A stretch of 39,224 bases of DNA from an uncultured Bacilli bacterium. Lineage in GTDB: Bacteria > Bacillota_I > Bacilli_A > RF39 > UBA660. The stretch spans positions 1-39,224 of the forward strand of contig CALVRR010000017.1 in NCBI GenBank assembly GCA_944358705.1, given 5' to 3'. Under the pieces are notes generated by a model. That model saw only the letters and a list, made by a program, of their open reading frames with translations, had not been told where the DNA came from and did no database searches. Both the position numbers and the translations under genes were made by a program. Positions 34,353-39,224 of the stretch are shown piece by piece; positions within the stretch are counted from its first letter, which is position 1; every line of letters begins with the position of its first letter.

Positions 34353-34862
34353 ATGCAAAGAAAGTCTCAAGAACCTAGAGAAAAGTTGTATGAAGAATTA
34401 GTAATCGACGTTAAAAGCGTAGTAAAAGTTACTAAAGGTGGACGTCGTAGAAGATATTCAGCAACTGTTGTCGTAGGTGACCGTAAAGGTAAAGTTGGAT
34501 TAGGTATTGGTAAAGCAAATGAAGTACCTGATGCAATAAAGAAAGCAATTCAAGATGCAAACAAGAAAATGATCACAATACCTCTAATTGAAGGAAGAAC
34601 AGTAGCTCATGAAATGATCGGAACAAGTGGTGCTGCTAGAGTAATTATTAAACCTGCTCCAGCTGGTACTGGTATCATTGCTGGTGGATCTGTTCGTGCT
34701 ATCTTAGAATTAGCAGGAATTCGTGATGTTGTCTCTAAATCACTAGGAGCAAGAACGAAAATTAATACCGCAACTGCTGCATTAAATGCATTAAAAGCAA
34801 TGAAAACTGTAGAACAAGTAGCAGCACTTCGTGGTAAAACAGTAGAGGAGATATTAGGATAA
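34353..34862 (+). CDS. rpsE: 30S ribosomal protein S5
   Basis: Small-subunit accuracy protein near the mRNA entry. The 169 residues include the [21 protein letters not shown] region (site of spectinomycin resistance changes in other bacteria; no such change can be called here), the [12 protein letters not shown] strand and the [18 protein letters not shown] core. Its stop shares a base with rplO. The rpmD gene (L30) that normally lies between them is absent. Confidence 0.98.
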   Translation: MQRKSQEPREKLYEELVIDVKSVVKVTKGGRRRRYSATVVVGDRKGKVGLGIGKANEVPDAIKKAIQDANKKMITIPLIEGRTVAHEMIGTSGAARVIIKPAPAGTGIIAGGSVRAILELAGIRDVVSKSLGARTKINTATAALNALKAMKTVEQVAALRGKTVEEILG

Positions 34863-35305
34863 TGAAATTACATGAATTAGAAAAAAATATCGGTGCTACT
34901 CATAGAAGAAAACGTGTAGGACGCGGTCCAGGTAGTGGTCTTGGTAAAACAAGTGGACGCGGACAAAAGGGACAAAAAGCACGTAGTGGTGGTAGTATCA
35001 ATCCAGTATTTGAAGGTGGACAATTACCATTATACAGAAGACTTCCAAAGAGAGGTTTCACAAATGCACGCTTTAAAATTAGATATGCTACAATCAATGT
35101 AGAAGACTTAAATGCATTTGAAGATGGTACAGTAGTAACACCTGCATTACTAAAGGATAAAGGAATTATTAAAAAAGGATTAGATGGACTTAAAGTTTTA
35201 GGAAATGGAAAGTTAGAGCGTAAGCTTACTATTCAAGCAAATAAATTCTCAACAAGTGCATTAGAAAAGATCAAAGAATCAGGAAGCAAAGCTGAGGTGA
35301 TCTAG
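34862..35305 (+). CDS. rplO: 50S ribosomal protein L15
   Basis: Large-subunit late-assembly protein. The 147 residues have the Gly/Arg/Lys-rich N-terminal tail ([30 protein letters not shown]) and the RLPKRGFTN motif. The start overlaps the rpsE stop by one base with GAGGAGA inside rpsE as ribosome binding site. secY starts one base after its stop. Confidence 0.98.
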   Translation: MKLHELEKNIGATHRRKRVGRGPGSGLGKTSGRGQKGQKARSGGSINPVFEGGQLPLYRRLPKRGFTNARFKIRYATINVEDLNAFEDGTVVTPALLKDKGIIKKGLDGLKVLGNGKLERKLTIQANKFSTSALEKIKESGSKAEVI

Positions 35306-35306
35306 T

Positions 35307-36581
35307 ATGTCAAAAACTATGAAGCAATTATTTACCTCAACGAATAAAGACCTACGTCACCGTATTTACTTTACTCTTGGGGCACTAATGATCTTCATAC
35401 TGGGTATTTCAATTCGAGTTCCAGGAACACAAGACTTAACTAGTAATCTAGGATTTTTAGAGTTAGTGAACACCCTAGGCGGTGGTGCACTACAAAACTT
35501 CTCAATCTTTGCATTAGGAGTTATGCCATATATTACAGCTTCCATCATTATGCAATTATTACAAATGGATATTATTCCATATTTTACAGAATTAAGAAAG
35601 CAAGGAGCGACCGGAAGACAAAAGCTAAATCAAATAACAAGATATGTAGGTATTGCCTTTGCCTTTATTGAAGGTTATGCCTTTGCCTTTGCCTTCATTG
35701 GAAGAAGTGGTGATGTATTAGAATACTTATATATCGCGACTGTCTTAACAGCAGGTACTGCATTCTTATTATGGTTAGGAGATCAAATAACACAAAAAGG
35801 AATTGGAAACGGAATCAGTCTAATTATTATGGCTGGTATTATCGCAACTCTTCCTCAAATGTTTATTGATGCTTTTAATGGATTAATTGCATTTGATGGT
35901 ACAGCACAAGTAATCACTCTAGGAATCATTAAGTTTATCCTATTTGTATTTATATATTTCGCAATAGTAATAGGAATTATCTTTATCCAGGAATCAGAAA
36001 GAAGAATACCAATTCAATACGCAAACAAATCAACAAGTGCGTATGACAAATCAGCTCAAAGTTTTATGCCAATTAAAATTAATACTGCCGGAGTAATTCC
36101 AGTAATATTTGCATCAAGCTTACTTGCAATTCCTGGAATTTTGGCACAAGTAATTAAGAATGAAACATTTACTTTAGTGGTAGAAAAGTATTTGACTTAT
36201 ACAACTCCAGTAGGATTCTTAATCTATGTAATATTCATTTTCTTCTTCGCATACTTCTATACTTTTATTCAAGTAAAACCAGAAGAATTTGCTAAGAATT
36301 TACAAGAAAATGGAGGTTACATTCCTGGAATTAGACCTGGAGAAGAAACCAAAAAACATTTAAGCAAAATATTATCAAGACTTACTATTCTAGGAGCAAC
36401 ATTCCTAGTAGTAATTGCTGGATTACCAATTCTATTTTCTAAATTAACAAGCTTACCTACCAGTGTATCCATCGGTGGTACAGGATTATTAATCGTTGTA
36501 GGTGTAGCATTAGAAACTTATAAACAATTGGAAGGAAGTATTTTAACCAGAAGTTATAAGAGAGGATATAGTAGAAGGTAA
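35307..36581 (+). CDS. secY: Protein translocase subunit SecY
   Basis: Channel-forming subunit of the Sec translocon in the cytoplasmic membrane, exporting unfolded proteins and inserting membrane proteins. The 424 residues contain ten predicted membrane helices, the plug-region start SIRVPGTQ, the GVMPYITASIIMQLL segment, the cytosolic loop QESERRIPIQYA and the late ENGGYIPGIRPGEET loop. GAGGTGAT gives the start. Placement between rplO and adk is the standard order. Confidence 0.98.
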   Translation: MSKTMKQLFTSTNKDLRHRIYFTLGALMIFILGISIRVPGTQDLTSNLGFLELVNTLGGGALQNFSIFALGVMPYITASIIMQLLQMDIIPYFTELRKQGATGRQKLNQITRYVGIAFAFIEGYAFAFAFIGRSGDVLEYLYIATVLTAGTAFLLWLGDQITQKGIGNGISLIIMAGIIATLPQMFIDAFNGLIAFDGTAQVITLGIIKFILFVFIYFAIVIGIIFIQESERRIPIQYANKSTSAYDKSAQSFMPIKINTAGVIPVIFASSLLAIPGILAQVIKNETFTLVVEKYLTYTTPVGFLIYVIFIFFFAYFYTFIQVKPEEFAKNLQENGGYIPGIRPGEETKKHLSKILSRLTILGATFLVVIAGLPILFSKLTSLPTSVSIGGTGLLIVVGVALETYKQLEGSILTRSYKRGYSRR

Positions 36582-36583
36582 AA

Positions 36584-37246
36584 ATGAAAAATATTATGTT
36601 TATAGCTCCACCAGCTGCTGGAAAAGGAACGCAAGCTGAGCTAGTTGTTGCTAAATATCATATACCTCATATTTCAACAGGAGATATTTTAAGAGAAATA
36701 TCAAAAGAAGATAGTGAAGTAGGAAATTATGTAAGAGAAACACTAGCAAGTGGAAAATTAGTAAAAGATGAAATTACATATCAATTAATTGAAAAAAGAC
36801 TAAAGGAACCTGATTGCAAAAATGGATACATCATTGATGGTTTCCCAAGAAATCTAGATCAAGCAATTGAATATGATAAAATCCTAAAGAAATTAGGGTA
36901 TGAAGTAGGAAATGTAATTTCAATTGTCATCGATGAAAAGACATTAGAAAAAAGAATTACAGGAAGAAGAATTTGTGAAGACTGTAAAGCAATTTATAAT
37001 ATAAATGAAAAATCCAGTGCTCCACAATTAGAATCAGTCTGTGATAACTGTGGTGGAAAACTATATCAAAGAAATGACGACAATTTAGAAGCTTTTCAAA
37101 CACGATATCAAATGTATCAAGAAAAAACAGAACCAATTATTGAACACTATAAAAAGCAAGGCGTTCTAAAAGAGGTTAATGGAAATGATACAATTGAAAA
37201 TGTCTTTCATGAAATAGATAAAATTATCAGCTTATCATCAAAATAA
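36584..37246 (+). CDS. adk: Adenylate kinase, zinc-lid type
   Basis: Interconverts ATP + AMP and 2 ADP in the cytosol. The 220 residues include the P-loop region (residues 8-16, APPAAGKGT), HISTGDILR, IDGFPRNLDQA, and a long lid with four Cys (CEDC, CDNC) that binds a structural zinc, as in many Gram-positives. The P-loop's first Gly is Ala and GAGKGT is AAGKGT; the catalytic Lys14 is kept. The start follows secY by two bases with a modest AAGGT ribosome binding site. Confidence 0.97.
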   Translation: MKNIMFIAPPAAGKGTQAELVVAKYHIPHISTGDILREISKEDSEVGNYVRETLASGKLVKDEITYQLIEKRLKEPDCKNGYIIDGFPRNLDQAIEYDKILKKLGYEVGNVISIVIDEKTLEKRITGRRICEDCKAIYNINEKSSAPQLESVCDNCGGKLYQRNDDNLEAFQTRYQMYQEKTEPIIEHYKKQGVLKEVNGNDTIENVFHEIDKIISLSSK

Positions 37247-37275
37247 AGCATTGCAAATAATGGAGATGAAAATTA

Positions 37276-38022
37276 ATGATAACAATTAAAAGTAAAAGAG
37301 AAATTGAATTATTAAAAATCGCTGGTAATATCGTATACCAAACTCATCAGTATCTAAAACCATATATAAAAGAAGGAATCACAACGAAAGAGTTAGATAA
37401 GTTAGCAGAAGACTTTATTAAAAGTAAAGATGCTACTCCTTCTTTTAAGGGATACGAGGGGTTTCCATCTACACTATGTACAAGTATCAATTCAGAAGTA
37501 GTTCATGGATTTCCAAGCGATAGAAAATTAAAAAATGGAGATATTATTTCAATCGATATTGGAGCATGTTACAAAGGTTACCATGGAGATTCTGCTTGGA
37601 CTTACACCGTAGGAGAAGTAGATGATAAAACAAAACAGTTACTAGAAGACACTGAAAAATCTCTATATGTAGGTTTAAAACAAGTAAAACCTGGAAATAG
37701 AATCGGAGATATTGGTTATGCAATTGAAGAGTACGCCCATAAGCATAACTTAGGTGTTGTAAAAGAATTATGTGGTCATGGAGTAGGAACTTCTGTACAC
37801 GAAGATCCAGAAGTACCTAATTATGGAATTCCAAATACTGGACCAAGGTTAAAAGAGGGAATGGTCATTGCCGTAGAACCGATGTTAACCTTAGGTAGCC
37901 CAAGAGTATTTTTACATGATAACAATTGGACAGTAGATACCCAAGATGGTAGTTTATCTGCTCATTTTGAACATACAGTAGTAGTAACAAAAGATGGATA
38001 TCAAATCTTAACAGGAGAGTGA
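37276..38022 (+). CDS. map: Methionine aminopeptidase type I
   Basis: Removes the initiator Met from nascent proteins with small second residues. The 248-residue pita-bread-fold enzyme has the conserved metal ligands in [17 protein letters not shown], the [13 protein letters not shown]is motif, IAVEPML (Glu) and AHFEHTV (Glu). GGAGATGA precedes the ATG. It stops at TGA followed immediately by in-frame TAA, and infA follows 6 bases later. Confidence 0.97.
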   Translation: MITIKSKREIELLKIAGNIVYQTHQYLKPYIKEGITTKELDKLAEDFIKSKDATPSFKGYEGFPSTLCTSINSEVVHGFPSDRKLKNGDIISIDIGACYKGYHGDSAWTYTVGEVDDKTKQLLEDTEKSLYVGLKQVKPGNRIGDIGYAIEEYAHKHNLGVVKELCGHGVGTSVHEDPEVPNYGIPNTGPRLKEGMVIAVEPMLTLGSPRVFLHDNNWTVDTQDGSLSAHFEHTVVVTKDGYQILTGE

Positions 38023-38027
38023 TAAGG

Positions 38028-38243
38028 ATGGCCAAAGAAGATACAATTGAAATTGAAGGGAAAGTTCTTGAAATCATCCCAGGTGGGAAATTCAAAGTTC
38101 AGCTAGAAAATGGACACATTGTGGAAGCTCACGTTTCTGGTAAAATACGAATGAACTATATTCGTATCTTAGCAGGAGATACCGTAATGATAGAACTTTC
38201 GCCTTATGATTTAACACGTGGGCGTATAACCTATCGTAAATAA
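38028..38243 (+). CDS. infA: Translation initiation factor IF-1
   Basis: OB-fold factor that occupies the ribosomal A site during initiation. From the ATG at 38028 it has 71 residues ([16 protein letters not shown] to [10 protein letters not shown]), the normal size. GGAGAG at the end of map acts as ribosome binding site; a GTG 9 bases upstream within map's last codon is a less likely start. Confidence 0.97.
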   Translation: MAKEDTIEIEGKVLEIIPGGKFKVQLENGHIVEAHVSGKIRMNYIRILAGDTVMIELSPYDLTRGRITYRK

Positions 38244-38256
38244 TAGGAGGGATAAA

Positions 38257-38370
38257 ATGAAAGTTAAAGCATCAGTAAAACCAATTTGCGAAAAATGTAA
38301 AGTCGTAAAACGTAAAGGTACAGTAAGAATAATCTGTGAAAATCCAAAACATAAACAAAAACAAGGATAA
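38257..38370 (+). CDS. rpmJ: 50S ribosomal protein L36, zinc type
   Basis: Smallest large-subunit protein, 37 residues. It is the zinc form with C11, C14, C27 and His32 (CEKC, CENPKH). TAGGAGGG precedes the ATG. It lies between infA and rpsM, its usual place. Confidence 0.96.
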   Translation: MKVKASVKPICEKCKVVKRKGTVRIICENPKHKQKQG

Positions 38371-38389
38371 TTTTTAGGAGGTGTAATTA

Positions 38390-38758
38390 ATGGCACGTAT
38401 TAAAGGTGTAGATATTCCAAATGATAAACACATTTGCATTTCATTAACTTATATTTATGGTATTGGAAAAAGTTTAGCAAGACAAATTTTAAAAGCAGTA
38501 AACATTGATCCAACAACAAAAACAAAAGATCTTTCACAAGAAGATTTAGTTAAAATCCGTGATGAGATTAACAAACATTTAACAGAAGGTGATCTTCGTC
38601 GTGAAGTAAGTATGAACATCAAGACAAAAATGGAAATCGGTTCTTATCAAGGAAGTCGCCATAAAAAAGGATTACCTGTAAGAGGACAAAGAACAAATCG
38701 TAATGCACGTACTCGTAAAGGTAAAGGTAAAGTTGTTGCTAATAAGAAGAAAGCTTAG
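38390..38758 (+). CDS. rpsM: 30S ribosomal protein S13
   Basis: Small-subunit head protein that contacts the P-site tRNA and bridges to L5. The 122 residues have [15 protein letters not shown], the [10 protein letters not shown] helix-hairpin region, [19 protein letters not shown], and a basic C-terminal tail ([13 protein letters not shown]). TAGGAGGTG is the ribosome binding site. It begins the alpha operon genes. Confidence 0.98.
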   Translation: MARIKGVDIPNDKHICISLTYIYGIGKSLARQILKAVNIDPTTKTKDLSQEDLVKIRDEINKHLTEGDLRREVSMNIKTKMEIGSYQGSRHKKGLPVRGQRTNRNARTRKGKGKVVANKKKA

Positions 38759-38796
38759 TGAACTTAAAAAAGATATTTTAAAGGAGGTAAACTTAG

Positions 38797-39180
38797 ATGG
38801 CTTACAAAACTAGAAAAAGAAAAGTAAAAAAGAATGTTCCTGAAGGTATTGCACACATTCATTCAACATTCAATAATACAATTACAACAATCACAGATAA
38901 GGATGGTAACGTAATTAGCTGGGCATCATCTGGAGCTATCGGATTCAAAGGTAGTAAAAAATCAACTCCATTTGCTGCTGGTATGGCTGCAGAAGCTGCT
39001 GGTAAAGCTGCCTATGATATGGGTATGCGTAAAGTAGAAGTACGTGTAAAAGGTTTAGGACCAGGTAGAGAAACAGCAATTCGTTCACTTCAAACCGCAG
39101 GGTTAGAAGTAACTACAATTGTTGACGTTACACCAATACCACACAACGGATGTCGTCCACCAAAACGTCCACGTGTATAA
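38797..39180 (+). CDS. rpsK: 30S ribosomal protein S11
   Basis: Small-subunit platform protein close to the E site and the Shine-Dalgarno helix. The 127 residues include [50 protein letters not shown] and the C-terminal [24 protein letters not shown] is the ribosome binding site. rpsD, found between rpsK and rpoA in many Clostridia, is not here. Confidence 0.98.
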   Translation: MAYKTRKRKVKKNVPEGIAHIHSTFNNTITTITDKDGNVISWASSGAIGFKGSKKSTPFAAGMAAEAAGKAAYDMGMRKVEVRVKGLGPGRETAIRSLQTAGLEVTTIVDVTPIPHNGCRPPKRPRV

Positions 39181-39205
39181 TTAATGAATAAGGGAGGTTA
39201 GTTTC

Positions 39206-39224
39206 ATGTTACAATTTGAAAAAC
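39206..39224 (+). CDS. rpoA: RNA polymerase alpha subunit, 5' end only
   Basis: Only six codons (MLQFEK) and one base lie in the window. The call rests on the position directly after rpsK, the AAGGGAGG ribosome binding site at 39190-39197, and a start resembling alpha subunits. The rest lies outside the window. Confidence 0.8.

Overview
The window is a chromosomal segment of an AT-rich, low-GC Gram-positive bacterium (Bacillota). The evidence is strong AGGAGG-type ribosome binding sites, sigma-A promoters (TTGACA-17-TATAAT style), short U-tailed terminators, a Spo0A response regulator, and a gene order resembling Bacillus subtilis (uvrB-uvrA-lgt-yvcK-whiA, clpP, gap-pgk-tpi-pgm). Trp is encoded by TGG, and TGA is a rare stop (clpP, dinB and map only), so the standard bacterial code applies, not the Mycoplasma code. 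The absence of rpmD (L30) from the spc operon and of hprK and rapZ from their usual places suggests a reduced genome. An uncultured gut-type Bacilli lineage near the Erysipelotrichia/Mollicutes is a reasonable guess, but it is an inference.

Layout. 1-1070: a divergent hypothetical membrane protein and an intergenic promoter region. 1071-10230: a repair and envelope block. It runs uvrB, an unknown gene, a radical SAM/SPASM gene, a terminator, then uvrA behind a consensus LexA box, followed by lgt, yvcK and whiA. 10301-13923: a zinc-ribbon membrane protein, clpP on the minus strand, a TGS-nucleoside kinase fusion and a Cof-type HAD phosphatase. 14061-21285: lower glycolysis (gap, pgk, tpiA, gpmI). 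A GNAT-like gene sits between pgk and tpiA, and spo0A plus a DUF4143-type ATPase sit between tpiA and gpmI. A perfect Spo0A box overlaps the tpiA terminator just upstream of spo0A. 21296-26207: an XRE regulator, a Y-family DNA polymerase and four orphan genes, most with their own promoter or terminator. One orphan gene carries a recent 354-bp in-frame tandem duplication. 26208-39224: the S10-spc-alpha ribosomal superoperon from rpsJ to the start of rpoA, including secY, adk, map, infA and rpmJ, behind a strong promoter and a structured 5' leader.

How the genes work together. UvrA/UvrB and the Y-family polymerase are DNA-damage functions with signs of shared SOS control. Gap, Pgk, TpiA and GpmI form the triose part of glycolysis. 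Spo0A placed among them, with an apparent autoregulatory site, may link carbon metabolism and development. The ribosomal superoperon supplies r-proteins together with the Sec channel (SecY), nucleotide balance (Adk), N-terminal Met removal (Map) and initiation (IF-1).

The points most worth a second look are the 0A box and the odd location of spo0A, the tandem duplication that is almost entirely synonymous, the structured rpsJ leader, the rewritten tunnel loop of L22, and the unknown/radical SAM pair between uvrB and uvrA. I saw no CRISPR array, tRNA, rRNA, insertion sequence or prophage. No gene-free stretch exceeds 300 bases.
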